A stretch of 64,000 nt of DNA, from contig NC_059471.1 of assembly GCF_018139145.2 (NCBI RefSeq), positions 101,620,914 through 101,684,913 of the forward strand. The letters are read 5' to 3'. The notes below the pieces were generated by a model. It saw nothing but the letters and a program-made list of their open reading frames with translations, was not told where the DNA came from and searched no databases. Below are positions 27,901-42,130 of the stretch, in pieces. Position 1 is the first letter of the stretch. Every line of letters starts with the position of its first letter. The stretch comes from Gymnogyps californianus. Lineage: Eukaryota > Chordata > Aves > Accipitriformes > Cathartidae. The position numbers and the translations under genes are program-made.

Positions 27901-30900
27901 ATATACACAGAGTCAAGTCAGCTAATACTGTAATTGCATAAACAGGATGGTCTTGGTGAAGTTAATTTCCTGTGGCGGCTTCTAGATTTTGTGACAAGGC
28001 TGAGTGCATATAAGAAATGTCCTCATGTTCTTGACACACGAAAGATAAAAATGGTAGGCTTTCTTGAGGTAAATACGGATATAAATAGCTGAAGAAGGAT
28101 TTGTGCACCAGAAAGCTTCTTGGTTTTTCCCTGTTTTTACAGCTGATACAATAAAAGTACTTACTTCTCCCCACAAACACTTTAACATAAAATACCCATA
28201 AAATATCTCTTAAAAGAACACTTTTAGAGGAGAATCGGTCTGTTCCTCAATTTACGTTTCTGTGGTGTTTCATAGCAAGGGAAGGAAGAAGAAAAAAGAC
28301 TCTTTGAGAACAGAAGCAAAACAGTGTTCAACATGTGAAGTATTCTGGAACACATAAAAGTTAGGGATTTGACCTTCTAAGTTATCCATGATGGGATTAC
28401 CTATATCAAAGCAGAGATCACAAGCAAGTAAGCTCATATCCTCTGTAATGAATGAAAATATTTCCAGTAGTGTCCCCCACACACTATCTATCCAGGTCAG
28501 AGTTTTCAAGCCTAAGTAATTAAACAGTAGATTTCTGAATTTGTGATTGTGCAGCGTAATAAATGCTCATAAATTCCTCAGATAATTTCATTAAAGTCAG
28601 AAAAAGATGGTCTTCTTTTATTTAGTTATCTAACAGAATATGGCTGGTTTGAACATTTTGACCACAGTAATTTATTTAACCTGCTGTTGCCACCCAGCCC
28701 TGGAGTTTATTAGAACTGGTGACTTACTGTAAAGATAAAAAGCTGTATAAACCACCGTTAATCTCCAGAAATGGGTTCTGTCTTTTTGTCCTCCTGCTTC
28801 AGACTCATCCATATATACGTCTGTAGTACTCCTGGGTTTCAAACAGGGTAGGCAACGTAGTATGGAGAAAGGAGATGCTCCAGCGACCTCTCCCAGTTCG
28901 GCTATATATACACACGTAAAGCCCTTCTGCAGACTCCCTTCTTTCTGCAGTTCAACATATGCTATTGTCTCCAGCTGACAGAAATTGTGTTTTCATACCT
29001 ACCGGATGTTCTAAATTTAAATACTATCGGTCTACTGTAAATAACAATGAAATACTTTACTCTGACAGCATTGGAGGCAGCATATGGATTCAAGTTTTAG
29101 ACAACACTACATGTAAAATGCCTTTCCTTTTATAGCAGAATATATTTAGAGTCTTTTAAGCTCAGCTCCTGAACCGAGTATGATGCATCTTGTCATCCAG
29201 CCCAATCAACAGCAGAATCACAACTTCATGTCAGTGCAATACATTGTTAACTGATATGTCAGAAAATCAATTAATTACTTTTAAGTAGCAGTTAAGAGTA
29301 TCCACACAATACTGCCATGTGAATTATTAAAGAAAGAAAGGTTGAGTTTTCTCTGCAATTGAAACCCTGTCTTAGAAGAAAGTGCAAAATGCTGCTTCTG
29401 CCCTGAAGCCTAATCAACATTATTGGGCAGGCAACAGGAACCAAAAGAGTGGTGGAGGGTACAAAACGGGAAGGATGCTGCTTCCCAAAGCAAAGGCACA
29501 GCAATCTGTAATGGCTACAGCTGTTAAGAAGCCTGAACAATAAACCTTCCCTTCTTCGGAGGTACAACAACCTCCAAATGGGAATAATGGCAGACACGGC
29601 TCTGAGAGACTAGCGAGCAGAGCAGCATGAGGAGGGCAGAAGGGACCTTCTGTATCCTTCTATAGCTTCACCAAAGGACCTGCTCAGACTTTGTGCACCC
29701 CCTGTCACTGTCTGTTATAGATTTTTGCCTGGGACTCTCCCCTGGCATGCTGAAGGGAAACATAGCCTTAGTGGGACACCACCATCATGAAACTTTGTGT
29801 TGTCTTCATGCCTTAGTCTATTGGAGATGCTACAGGGATGAATAAATCAGTGAAGTTGGAGAGGTGACTGTGAGGTGGGATTTGGCTTGGGCTTCTGATT
29901 TTCTCTCTTCTTGTGGTGGGAAAGCTTCACAGAGTAGGGTCGGCAGGGCTCAAGTAGGTCTTGTTAGAGTAAGCGTGTCTGGCAGGTTATCCCATCAGTG
30001 CCACCACCAGTGGGGCTGGGCAGGTTGTGTCGTGGTCGCTGCTCTGCAGGGTGGGAGTGTGCCCTGGGGTAATGGGAAGCTGACAGTATTTGTTGTGTCA
30101 TTCCTTTCACATCTGGAAAAACCGTGATGCTCTTGGTTCAGCTTGGCCACAAGCAAAAGTGTCCCATCCAAGTCTGTGAAAGATGGCCCTCGCTCTTCTC
30201 CCTCCCACCCTTCTCTTCTCCCTCTTCTTTCTGCCAGGAGCTGTGGGAAGGATTGGAGTGGGGGCAAAGAGCAACCCCATGCTCAGACCGGGTTTTCTGC
30301 AGTTTGTCCTCTCCATCACCATAGGCAGGGAGCTCCCCTTGGGTGGCATGCTGGAGGGGAGGATACAGCAATGTGTCTGTAGCACTGGGGTTCTACCGCT
30401 ACCCAAACACCTCAGCACATGGTGGGTTCAGGCTCCACATCATTGCAGCAGCGGCTACAGCACAGCCACCACGGTTTGCTTCCTGGGGGTTTCAGTCCTA
30501 CCTTTAAACTACTCACCAAATCTCCAACAGCACTTGAGGCCTGACAGATTGCTAAACGGAGATCTGGGAAAGATTTTGCTCCAAAAGCTAATGAGTCACG
30601 GTGTATCTGTGGTGCCTGTTTTTCCTTGTCTGCGTGGCCTGTAGGAATTTGGGCTTTGCAGGGGTTCAGTTACAGAGGTGCCGGGTTTGGTACTTTCCAG
30701 GCAGCTGCCTGGCACTGGAGAACTCTAATAAATGACTCAAATTCATGATCCATACTTGTCAGGGCCCTCTCTGATGGTGCTTCTTTGGATCCCCAGAGCA
30801 CATCTGTCCTTCTGGCTGAGATGAGAAATGGTAGGTAATTTTACGCACACATGCGCTTTTTTTTTTTTGTCAGAAAATGCCAGTTCATCAAAACTAAAGC

Positions 30901-33900
30901 TTTTCACAAAAACATATGTACTGGTTTTGACTGCAAAACATCCTTCAGCTTCTGGGGTGGGATGTCGGGTCAAACTAGAGACTGCCTCTGCAGCCCTGCC
31001 TGGATGTGGGAGGCCCCAGTCCTGTCCCTGCTCCAGCTGTACTCAGCGATTCCTGCAGACGGGACCCGCTCCAACAGGAGAAGCTGGGAGAGCCAGCCGC
31101 TTGGTGGCTAGCGCTGTGCAACCTTCACCCCCTAGATACAGCTCATCCTGGCCACCTGGGCAGGTGGGAAGGTTTGAAGGTTTGAAGCCCCACACAGGAA
31201 GAAAACTTTCTGAAGTATCACACTCAGACAGGACATGAGCTCCCAGCTAGCCCTGTGTCAGGTCTCTTGGCAAACCTCAAGCAACCAAGAGGTGCAAGGT
31301 CTTCAAGGTGGTGACAGAGGTGTTGGTGGCTTGTTGAAATCTGCATGGGAGCAGCTCTGCCAGGCTTCTAGGTGTGGTTTCATTTGGCATTTTACATTTT
31401 AGCTGTACTGTGGCACATGTGCCCGATGTTGTTTCCAGTCCTGTATTTCAAACCAGGTTAGTCTACACCAGTCTGAGTCCATGGGCTAGCTTCTGTGCTG
31501 GTACAAGGCCAGGGAGAGCAGGGAAGCTGAGCTGACAGAAAATGTGTTGGTTCTGCAGTGATTCTGGCTGAGTCTGGCTGAGAAAGCCGCATGTAATGAA
31601 CTTAAGTTTTGTCTAAAGCCTGTGGGTGGGTGGCTCAGGGTGGGGGACGTAATGGGCACTCTCACCTCTTCCCTGTGGCCATGTAATTACAGCCTGGGGT
31701 AGCTTTCAGCAGAGGAGAGAGACATGAAAACTGCTCATCAGTGCAGATACAGCTGCTGCAGACATAGCAGGGCAGAGACCCTGGCACTCGGGGTGGACAG
31801 AGAGTTGGCCTTTGGCTATGGCATGGGCTAGCTGGGTTGGCATCGTTGCTTGGCCAGGTCATTGCAAAGCTCCCTCTCCTGGCCAGCACCGACCTGAGAC
31901 CTTGTGCTTCCCTGAGCCTGCAAACCTGCAGCAGAGCTCAGCACGGGGATGGCCACGCAATGCAGAAAAACCCCAAGCGCTGCGGAGAGTGTGCGCTGCT
32001 ACCGCCTCTGAGACTGCCGCCGAGTGATGCAGCGGTCGGTGCTGGCAGGGGGAGGCAGCTGCCCGATGGCCGTGCCCCCAGAGCGGCAAGTCAGCAAATG
32101 CACTCCCAGGTTGCAAGGCTCCGTCTTTTTCTAAAAGTAACCATTTCACAACTCTTTGACTTTATTTAATGGAGACAGTGATGGAAGGACAGCTCATGTA
32201 AAAAAAAAAAAAACGGGGGGGTATAAACATGCTTTTGATCGCTTTCAAATGTCTAGTAGGCAGCTCCAAAACAAATGAAATTTTAGCTGTTGTTCCAAAT
32301 GTCTCTCAGAGTTCGGTTTCACTGGAGAACACATCCAGCTTCAGCATGGTGAAAGTGCACATAAATATTATCCCTATCCAAAAAAGCCCTGGCATTTGAA
32401 TTTTCCCAGTAGCCACGTGTATTTTTCAGTGAAATCCACCCTCATCCACAAGTTTGGCAATCTCTTCAGAGACGCGGGCAGATGCCCGTGACACCCCGCT
32501 TCCAGAAAAACAACCTGCTTCAGAAGGGGGTTGCTAAACGCTCTGCAAAGAGGATGTAGTGCTTCAAAGCTAGTTAAAGATGGTATTGCATGTCAAAAAC
32601 AGGACGTGTGCTCCATCCTGTTTCATTCTTACTTGCCTCTTTGGTTTTTTTTGGTCTGCATTATGCTTTTTTAAAATATGTCAGTCATTTAGCTCAGTTC
32701 AGAGAACCCTAAAAATACTTCTGTTCATAAAGTGAAACTCTCTGTTGCTTTATTGGGTAATCTCCCTGCACAGTCTTAAAAAAAAGATTGACAGAGGCTG
32801 GATGTTAAGATGGGAAAGGAACATCAGATTACGTTCCTTTCTTTGCGTGCTTTTTTGTATAGCACAGGCCTCAGAAGCCCCTCATTTCTATAGGGAGCCC
32901 AGACCCTTTTGTTTGAGAAATGTAAGTTTATCAAAGCATTGCAAGGTCCATAAAGGGATGCGTGTGGGAACCCAGTCATTTCACAGTGTTCTTGTGTTGC
33001 ATATTCAGTGAAGTAAAGGTTTTATTGTTAACATGAAGCTGGTTTGGACAGGTGTCCTGCAGTATGTGTGGGGATGTTAAGGGCAATATATAAGAAGACA
33101 AAATGCTGCATAACTTTGGAAAACCTGCTTTTGTTAACAGGGCTATTTTTACAGTTTTGGAAAGCTGTATGGAGAACGTCCCTTCAGTCTGAAAACAGAA
33201 GCCATTAATCTGCTTTCACTTTTCATATTACCTGCTAATGGGAAGCCATCAAATGGCACAGTGTTCCCAGCTACTTCCATTTTATTTCAGACTGACGTTT
33301 ACTTTTGCTTTACAAAACAGATTACGAAGCTCCCCACAGACTAATCTTAAAATTTGTGCAATGCTCCGGATTACTGAGATTAAAAAGTTATCACAGTCCT
33401 GACTGCCAGATGATCTGAACACCAATAGCTTCACTGAAAGTCCATGAGAGTTGCAGGTCTTTAGCACCTCCAGAAAAACAGATTTCCATTTTTTAAGCTA
33501 ATGCCTTGCCAAAATGTATGTCTTCCTTAAATAAGTATTGGGTCAGAACTTACTGCTGGAGCAATGCTTGCAGTATGTATGTACAAATTAAGAATACCTC
33601 TTTTCTTGGCTCTCATAACCTCCTCTCTGTCCCCTACCACCTCCAGGCTAACACTGTAGCATACGGCTGAAAAGCGGCCAGGGGGACAGTGAGTGCAGTT
33701 GATGCAATAAAAAATCAGCTGGGGTTTCACTTGCGCGTTCATTTGACCGTCTTTGCACTGTTGAACACACGCACTGTGAGTAAAAAGCATTCATCTGAAA
33801 GGACTGGTAGCTTTTTCCTAGAATCCCCAAATAACCAAACTAAAATAAGCGGTAAAGAAAGTCTTCTACAATCTCTTCAATTCTCTGTCAACTAAGATAT

Positions 33901-36162
33901 TATATTAGGGAAGAAAAGTATGAAACCCAAATCCATCGCAGGTCTGTAGTTTAGTTTTCCCTGGAGATCCATCCTCTCTGACGTCAACATACATGTATTT
34001 TGCATAGTCCCATTATTCCTTATCTTTATGTAAATGTCCACAAGGTGCTCACACTCTGATAGATAGGCAACAAGCAATAGGAAAAGGAAGGTGAAAACTG
34101 ATAATAAAAAAAGCATGAGAGCGCTGAGGACTGAAGGTCTGTACATTTCAAAAGCTCAAACCTAACGCTACATGGAGGGATGGAAAGAAGGAACCTTTTC
34201 TGTAGAGTTAGCATCTGAAGATAGCAGCTAGCGGGGGGTGCTTTATCTGCCGTGTAACAGAGGGGCTATTGCATCTCCACCGAACCACTGTCGGCAAAGC
34301 CCAGGAAACATCTTGCTGTGCAGTTGATGAAACATTTGCCTGAGGTCTCTCGCAGTCCTCCTGTGGCAGTTGAATAATGTCACAACCCAGGATTGTGTAA
34401 GAGTTGCTAGAGTGGTAGAGATTGTGCTGTTTCATTTCATATTACTGGGCTTTCTGTTGGGTTTTCCTTTTTTTTCCTCTTTCCATTCTTTTTCTTGGGA
34501 AAAGGAGTATGCTTCTAGTGCAGGTCTCTCCTTTACTCAGGCAGCATCAAGACAAAGTTCAAAAGAAAGGAAAACAACATACCACTTCTTGTTTTCCTGT
34601 TCAGTACAAGAAAAACGGCCAAACCGCCCCAAACACGTTCTGGATTAGCCTTTCCCAGAAGTACATTTTATTTCATTGTCCCTTTTATACTGGCTGTGGT
34701 GCAAGAGTTCCTGTGATTCCACAGGAATTGGAACCTGCTCTCACAGACCGACAGCTTTGGCCATTCCTGGAATAGCTTAAGCACAGACGTAGTCTTCCTC
34801 GTAGGCAACGTTGTATGTGTTGAAGTGTTTGTAGGGCCTATAGGTTTGTGGCCATATGCTGACAAGTGAGATTTTAGCATTTTTATAGAATATAATATTT
34901 AAAATGCTAACAGTAGTCTCTACTTGAAATGTGAAATTTGGCCAGCAGCAAATCCCTAGTAAATCTCACAGCCTTTTGTTTCCACATGCATTCCCTGATT
35001 TCATTAGAAACATCCCATCCTGGAATCTGGAAAACACAAACCAAAAAAAAAACCCAAACAAAAAACCTCGTATCAGCTATGCATTTGGCAACATTTCTTT
35101 TTGTCTACCCAGATACAACTGCTCCTACTTGATGTTGTTTCTTCTTACCGCTGTCTATGACCATCTCTCCATTTTCTACGAGGAGAAATGGATTACAAAA
35201 GATGAGGTGAAGAAGTACAAGGAATACATTTGGTATCCTAACCAACACTCCCCTCCTTAAATTAAAAAAAAAAAGAGAGGGAGGGGATCACCATGTGGGC
35301 CACCAAGTCCGCAGGGGTTTTACACTGCTGTGGTACAAGAGATGCTCTGTAAATCTCCATTGCAATTGTCCTCCAACTGCCTTTTGCACTCTTTTAGTGA
35401 CTGCAGCATTTTGGCATGCTTTGCAAAACAGCTGGACTAAACTTTGGACCCTGGTTTAACACTTCTGAAAATCTCTTTACCTGTCTATCTATCCTTTCCT
35501 CCATTCATCCATATATCTATTCATCTATGAATTCCTATGAAGCTGCTGAATTTCACACTTGGTGACAAATGTGACAGGCTTTTATATATAAATAGTACTT
35601 GTACACTTGTACACTTCTAGGAAGGATGATTTCCTCTTAAACGTCAGAGAACTGAGATGTATATCACTTCGCCTACAGAAGAAATTTCAAGTTTTGCAGA
35701 TACTGACTCATATTTACAGATTTATCAGAACACAGTGGCCGACTTCTGTTACAGTTTCTCATATAAAATTCCCATCCCAGGGATGTCACTGGAATTATTC
35801 CCATGTACAGGGGGAAAGAGGTTGGGCTTAAACTGTCCTGTGTATCTACTGGAAAAAAAAATCTCCTCTTTATAGTCAGAGGCATTCTCATGATACCACT
35901 GTCTGGTGTTAGCGACTATAAAATACTCTGAGCAGGGGAAGTCTGCAGAAAGAATCGTTATCTGTATCATTACTCTATTTACTGGTAGTAGACCCTTGCA
36001 CCTTTGAAACAGCACATCAGCTGAAACAACAGGAACAATCCCAACCTGGTTTCTAACAGCAAAACTCTGAACTTAAATCTTCATCCACTTCCACTCTAAT
36101 TGGGCAGAGAAAAATCATCTGAGAAGCTAAATGAAAATTACTAGCCTATAAATGCCTGAGGC

Positions 36163-36210
36163 AAAAAAAAAAAGAGAGAGGGAGGGAGGGAGAGGAGAGA
36201 GAGAAAGATG
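36163..36210. repeat. A-run plus (GA)n/(GGGA)n purine tract
   Basis: Eleven As followed by GA and GGGA units, all purine for nearly 50 bases. It is a simple-sequence polypurine tract. Confidence 0.85.
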
Positions 36211-38205
36211 GGAAGTCTCATGTGAGTTTGGTTAGTGGAAGAAAAAAAACCACGTACTAAGTATGGCTGCATGTCATTTTTCAATTTGCTCATGTTAAAT
36301 AATGATCTCTAGGGCAGAGAAAGAGTGGAATGAAAAGGAAGAGCTCTCCCCTCATCTTGTTTAGTTTCTGCTGGTCTTTTGCAGTGTCTGGCCACTGCCT
36401 GGCTATCACATAAACTCAAACATGAACCACGGGCAGTTTGGTATGTCTTCTCCTCTATCCTGGACCATGTACCTGATGAGGAAAAACAGAGCAGCCACTG
36501 GCTTTTTTGGTAAAGACTTCTTTATCTTCCTTTTAAAAAGTTTTTCTTTGCATTGTCATGAAATAGAAATCTTGATTGTAAAGTAATAGAAAGTATTGGG
36601 TGAAAAAACTCTTTAAAGTAATATAATTTCTGTTGGAGCAAAATAAGGAAATCTCTCACTGTGTGCATGTGTGTACATTAACTTCCACGAGACAGTTGAA
36701 TACGTATGGGGGCTTTCGCTAGTCTGTTAAGCGTGTTGCAAGCCTTTTTAACTGAATCAGTTTCTTCAGAGGAAATACTTCAAAATAGTTTTTATTTCAG
36801 ATGCTTGGGATGGGGGTGCCACTGAAGCCAGAGGGAATTGTGCTGCTAAGCGTGGTGGTGGAAGGTGATGTCCATCCCATGGCACTTAATGACTGATGGT
36901 TTGCAACTTTGCAATAGCAAAGTGATCACGGAGGACCAGGTAGTGCAAATGGTCGTAAATTGATTTGAGTCCCAGGGTTATGATCACTAGTGATGCTCTT
37001 TTATACAAACTAAAGGCTCAGCCTATATGCCTGATGAGTTTTTAATCCCTCAAAAATGACAATGAAGTAAAAATTTTCCCATCAGAGCATCTAAGATAAG
37101 TTATTATCACAAGGATATTTTAGATAAAGTAATAGTAATTTTAACAAAACATTGACAAATTGTATAGACCCTGCCGTGGTCCATTTTGCTGTGTAGCTGT
37201 AGAGAATAAGACTGCCTTTTCCAGCATCACTGGTACCTCTTGCACAAACAGTGTACCAGAGAAAAACATCATACCTTTTTTTTTAATATTTGGCATACTG
37301 CGGAATTTGTTTCTTTTCTATAATCCTGGGGCTAGCTTTGTTCCTAGTGACTCTTTTTCTAACAAATATTTACTGAACTAAACAAATTGGTATCTGTGTG
37401 CAAAAGGGTTTTATAGCAAGGTTTTAAATATTTTTATGGTTTTGATTTTAAAAGATTGATGAAGATGAAAGAATGAAAGTTGGGAAAGAAGAAAGGGAGA
37501 TCTATTATTTTTCATTCCCACTCGAAGATTCCTTCACTTTTCCTCTCCCACCCCATGTTTTAGCAAGTCTATATGGCACCTTCCTCAGGGGGCTGCTGTT
37601 AACATCAACTGCAGCAAAGTTTCGGTTTGCAGTTAGACAAGGGGACAAATTTTCTTCTGATTTATAGTCCATGAACCCCATGAACTCTGAACTCTACTTG
37701 TCCTAACTCAGTGCCGAATTGAGAGGATCACCATTTGTTTCTGTTGCAGAGCACTTGGGAAGATGGCATTGAATCTTTTTGCAATATACCTAAGTGCTAG
37801 ATAAAACCTGACACTGAGGACTTACCATCTCAGCGCTAAGAGGTGATGTGCAGGCTGTGACTGCCAGAGGAGCAGCCATGTGCCATGCCCCTGGGACAAG
37901 TCTGGCCTTTCCCTGGTTTGCTTCCGCAGAGCTTCACACACAGTGCAAGCACTGAAAAAACCTGCCACACGGCTGGGTGATTTATTAGGCTTTTCAAAAG
38001 CAGGCAAAACAGTGAGACATTATTTTTCTGACCTGTCCGGGGTATTATGACCTGTGCCTAGAATAAATCTTGGTGCTTGTGGGAAGCTTTCTGCTTTGTA
38101 AGGTACGGGGATTCTTGGTCATTATCTTTTTCATAGCATCTGAGAAATTAGCCTCTTAATTTCATGCTCACTTAAGAGCATGGAATAAGAAGCAATTTAC
38201 AGAAG

Positions 38206-38312
38206 GATCACAGAATCCCAGAAAGGTTAAGGATAGAAGGGACCTCTGAAGGACAACTGGTCCAGCCCCTCTGCTCAAGAAGGGCCACCTAGAGCTGATT
38301 GCCCAGGACAAA
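38206..38312 (-). repeat. CR1 LINE 3' end, truncated
   Basis: GATCACAGAATCCCAGAAAG then GTTAAGGATAGAAGGGACCT and CTGGTCCAGCCCCTCTGCTC is the reverse complement of the classic avian CR1 3' terminus. Its terminal repeat shows as ATCACAGAATC at the left edge. Only about 100 bases remain, ending near GATTGCCCAGGACA, which is typical of the severe 5' truncation of CR1. It lies antisense to RUNX1 and looks younger than the other three copies. Confidence 0.85.
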
Positions 38313-40764
38313 TGTGAGTGTCGAGTTAGAAACATTTGTTGTGTTTTAGATTCTGGTTTTAGCAGATGCACGTAATTCTTGCTCTGCAAGACACCGAAGA
38401 TACTGTAGATAAATCGAATGTTAAGTGGCTGTCACAAGAGATGGTTTGTGTAGTGCATAAACCAAATGAGCAACTACCTTTGTTTAATGTTGTCCTGTCT
38501 AGGTTTGATTTAGTGGTGATAATTCACACCTAAAAATCATGCAAGAATGCTTTGTGTTGGCTAAGAAAGGCTAAAACATATTGCTACATATGTCTGTTGC
38601 CTAACAAAGCTAAAACTAAGGCATTTACAGTCCCTAATTTCATAATTGTGCAAATGAGCTAGAGGAAAAACAGATTAAAATATCCTGTTGTCTTTTAAAA
38701 TGAACTTGCCAATTTATAGACGGCACATTGTGCCACTGGGTATCATGCAACATCTGTAACTGGAAAGCAGTAGACAAATATGATCTTGAGCTAATCTTGC
38801 TAAGCTTTGTTCACTCTACAGCAAATTTCCTTTTAAAACAGTTGTGTATTGTAGTTAGTATTCAGGGAGCCATTTATTATGACTTGCTGCCAAGAACGTT
38901 TCATGCTCTTGAATATTCTATAAGGTTAGGATATATTTCAGAGCAGATTCGTAGCAAGACTGAAATTAAAGGTCTGGAATTACAGCTTTTCTTCTCAGTT
39001 ACCCTGACACAAATCAGGGCCTCGCAGCTCGAACTGAGTAAGCAGAGAACCAGGCTCACGGAGGACCTTGTAGCTCGGGAGAGATGGGAGGCATGGGGTT
39101 TTGTTAAGCCCTGCTAGATCGCCATCCTACTGCGTGCCACTTCCAGGCCACGGGAGGACAGTCCTAAGGTGGTCCAAGCCCAGCATCACTGTCTGGGGAC
39201 AAGGAGGCATCAGAGAGGAAGAGGCAAGGGACGGCAGGCTGCCTCAGCATCCCCACTCGGGATGTGCAGGGGGACCTGACTCACCTCGGCTGCTCCCTCC
39301 CGCTCCCTAGACCACACTCTGTTCCCTCGCTGGCGCGCACAGATCTCATCTTGGACAAATGAGGGTGGGGGCTTTGATACGAAGTTGCACCTCATTATGA
39401 CCTGTGGGAGATCTGTGGTTGAGATCAAAGGTAGTAGATGACATACCTGGTAAATGAAAAATGCTTAATAAAAAAAACAGCCAAGAGAAGTAGCGATGAT
39501 TTCCATTAAAACAAAGTAACACTTTTGTAGCAATTATTTACACGTGTTTTTAGCCCAGCTACTGGTGGTGAGGGATGCCAAACTGACAGCCCTGGAAATA
39601 CTACCTTCTGCCTCCACGGGAGCAGCAGTCCCCGGTGCACGGCCATCCTGCATGCTGCTCCTGGACCACCCGCAAGTCCCCAGGGCAGACCCAGGGGGTC
39701 CGGCTTTGCCCAACCTGATGCTCATGGCAGACCTGCTCCCTGGGTCACACAGGCGGTTACAACTGTCAAAACACCCCGCAGACCTCCCTCCGTCCGCTCG
39801 CGCACTGGTTTTCTTCCAAGGGAAGGCAAAGCATGGGGAGGGAGGTGGTTCACACCCCGTCACACCCCTGTCACACTTGCAGTGCTTGCAGGTCACACAG
39901 TTCAGGGGTGGCCTCTGACGTCCCCTCTGTTTTAGTGGCTGCCAGAGGGAAGATCTCCACAATTAATGAACGGAGGCCATTCCTGTGTGCCCAGCGAAGC
40001 CCACGTACCCTACACCAGCCATGCATAAGCTCAGTCCAGCCACATCCTAGGACTTGCAGGGAGGGAGCCCCAGGTCTTCTCCAGGAAGCCTCTCCCCACC
40101 TCCCCTGCCCTCACCAGTGGAGAGGCGATCTTTTTCTCCCCTACAAGTTAAGCAGTCATTTTGCCCCATCCTCCCAAATGCTGTGAATCTCCTGTGTCCC
40201 ACAAAAAGTGCCAATGCAGAGTGAAGCCTTGGCATAGTATTATCGACACTGGAAATGGACTGGGCTTTGCCCAGTGTGAACTGGTGTGGGCCCACCGGTC
40301 TGAACAGAGGCGTACTGTCATACCTTGCCTGGAGGCTATTTTTTAAAGCAGAAATTTGCACTGGAGTTACATGAGGATTTAGGCTATGGAGAGCTGAAGG
40401 AACTGTCGCAGCTTAAACAGAGACAGTGCTGAAAATAAATAACTCTTCAGTTTCAGTGAGAGTGACACTGAGACCAAGAGTGACATCGAGAGTGAGACTG
40501 ACACTAAAGAATTTGCTGGCTTTCCTAAAAATTAAAAATGAGCCCATCTCTAGTACTGCTGTGCTAGGGTATCTGGACCTGTCTTGAGTTATCCTTGGAG
40601 AACTGAGGGTAGGTCTGGTGCCACCAGAAGATTTTCAAATTGGCCTGTGAAAGGGCAAAATTTAAGAGCTCAGAATAGCCTGTCATGGACATGAATGTCT
40701 TGGAAAGTCCTCGTTTAACCGACTGACACAGATGGTTCCTGCAAACATTTGCATCAGCTTAGGA

Positions 40765-40811
40765 TTCCCCTAAAATAATCAAATTTGGAAGTCCCCTAAA
40801 ATAATCAAATT
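40765..40811. repeat. 26-bp-period tandem duplication
   Basis: The string CCCCTAAAATAATCAAATT occurs at 40,767-40,785 and again at 40,793-40,811 with no mismatch. This is a recent small local duplication. Confidence 0.9.
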
Positions 40812-41984
40812 GTAAAACAGTTTTATGGGTTAAACTGTAAATGTAGTACCAAAAGAAAGTAACGCTGAAAAAAAGATATAAAAAGGAATGAAACAATTTG
40901 GAAAATATACTTGTCCTTAGACTAACAAAAATAAAACCCAGGGGAAAGCAACACACCATGGAGACTATCACAAAGAATAAATCTTCTGAATAATTTTGGT
41001 GCCTTTTGGCTCTGGGGAGGGCACATTTTGAAAGGAGTGCAGAATCCAGCCTGCAGACCTCCCGATTCCCCTGCTTGTGCCACTGTGGGATTAGTCATGT
41101 AAGATTTTAGTGAAGGGCAATATGTCTAGCTGTACCTGTCATTTACAAACCCCAGGGCAACCCAGGGAAGACATACACAGAAAGATCCCAAGACAGAGTT
41201 TCATCTATTGTACACAGGCGTCACCATCAGTTGGTTGGCACAAGCGTTGCTTTGCCAATGAGACCAGCTGAGCATCAGGTCCTTTCACTACAGAATCACT
41301 AAAAGCAAGTAACATTCAGCAGCTACATCCAGTCCTGAGCAGCTGATACTGAAGCATCATTAACACGGAGAGGTCCTACAGCACTGGATGTGTGCATTCT
41401 ACGTAAAGTATGTCACACACGCACACACTTGTACTAGATTTTTCTAGTAAATTCTTATTATCAAATCAAAAGAAGAATTATAACCTTCCTTACACAGAGA
41501 TAAGACTAGTCCTAGTACATCCTGTTCTTTCCCAGGCCTTGTCCCATAAGCACATGCTCAGCCTAAAACTGCAAATGCTTACTGGGTGAAGTTCAGCAGA
41601 TTTTATGTGTCTATGTGGCAAATGCTGGTGCTACCTTAGAAGTAAGTGGCTTTTTAGCTGGAGTTTTTATTATTAATCAGGATCAAAATTATCCAAATAT
41701 TTTTCTCTTCATATTACTGTCATTCAGATCTATATCTAGAGAGTCTGACAACATGTCTTCCTGAAACTTTTCTAATTGCTAGCCCACGCATCCCACAGCT
41801 GATGAGCTGGCCTGTACAGGGAGGCTGCTCCCCACTGGGCACAGGGCGGCTGGCACGGGGCTGACACCAGCATACCCAGGCTCAGACCTGCTGAGCACAG
41901 GCAGAGTCAGGTGCAGGTAGGATGTTAAGTGGAGAAGAAACAATTTAGGAGATTAACTTGTGGCTTCGTCTGTGGCTGTGAGAA

Positions 41985-42072
41985 TGCATTAGTGGTGCGG
42001 AGCGTGGTTAATAGTGCCTTTGCATCTCAGTCGGGCTTTTCTTCCTCCATCCCCGGTTCGATCAAGGGATGT
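41985..42072 (+). other. tRNA-like relic (possible tRNA-derived SINE head)
   Basis: GTGGTGCGGAGCGTGGTTAA then TAGTGC resembles the 5' half of a serine-type tRNA around the D arm and A box (GTGGCCGAGTGGTTAAGGC). About 45 bases downstream, CCCCGGTTCGATC matches the pol III B box (GGTTCGANTC). The acceptor and T stems do not pair properly, so it is not a functional tRNA. It could be the remains of a tRNA-derived SINE, a tRNA pseudogene, or chance. Confidence 0.3.
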
Positions 42073-42130
42073 TGCAGTGAAAGTCCCACGCATGTTCCCC
42101 CTAACAGCTCGGAAGCAAAACCCTTTTCTG

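Larger units (their letters stand above)
21601..31600 (+). other. RUNX1: RUNX1 P1-P2 intron, block C (no exon seen)
   Basis: Non-coding intron sequence. It has a CA microsatellite at 21,649-21,694, a CR1 remnant at 21,806-21,920, GC-richer patches near 22,930-23,580 and 25,220-25,420, and a notably AT-rich stretch from about 25,830 to 27,400. An AAACCACAG RUNX-type site sits near 25,847. Nothing resembles a coding exon or a structural RNA. Confidence 0.6.

Noticed and set aside
34931..35260. A 109-codon frame ending YNCSYLMLFLLTAVYDHLSI and EYIWYPNQHS.
   Set aside because: It looks fairly protein-like but matches no family I know, crosses an A/C simple tract, and has no promoter or splice context.
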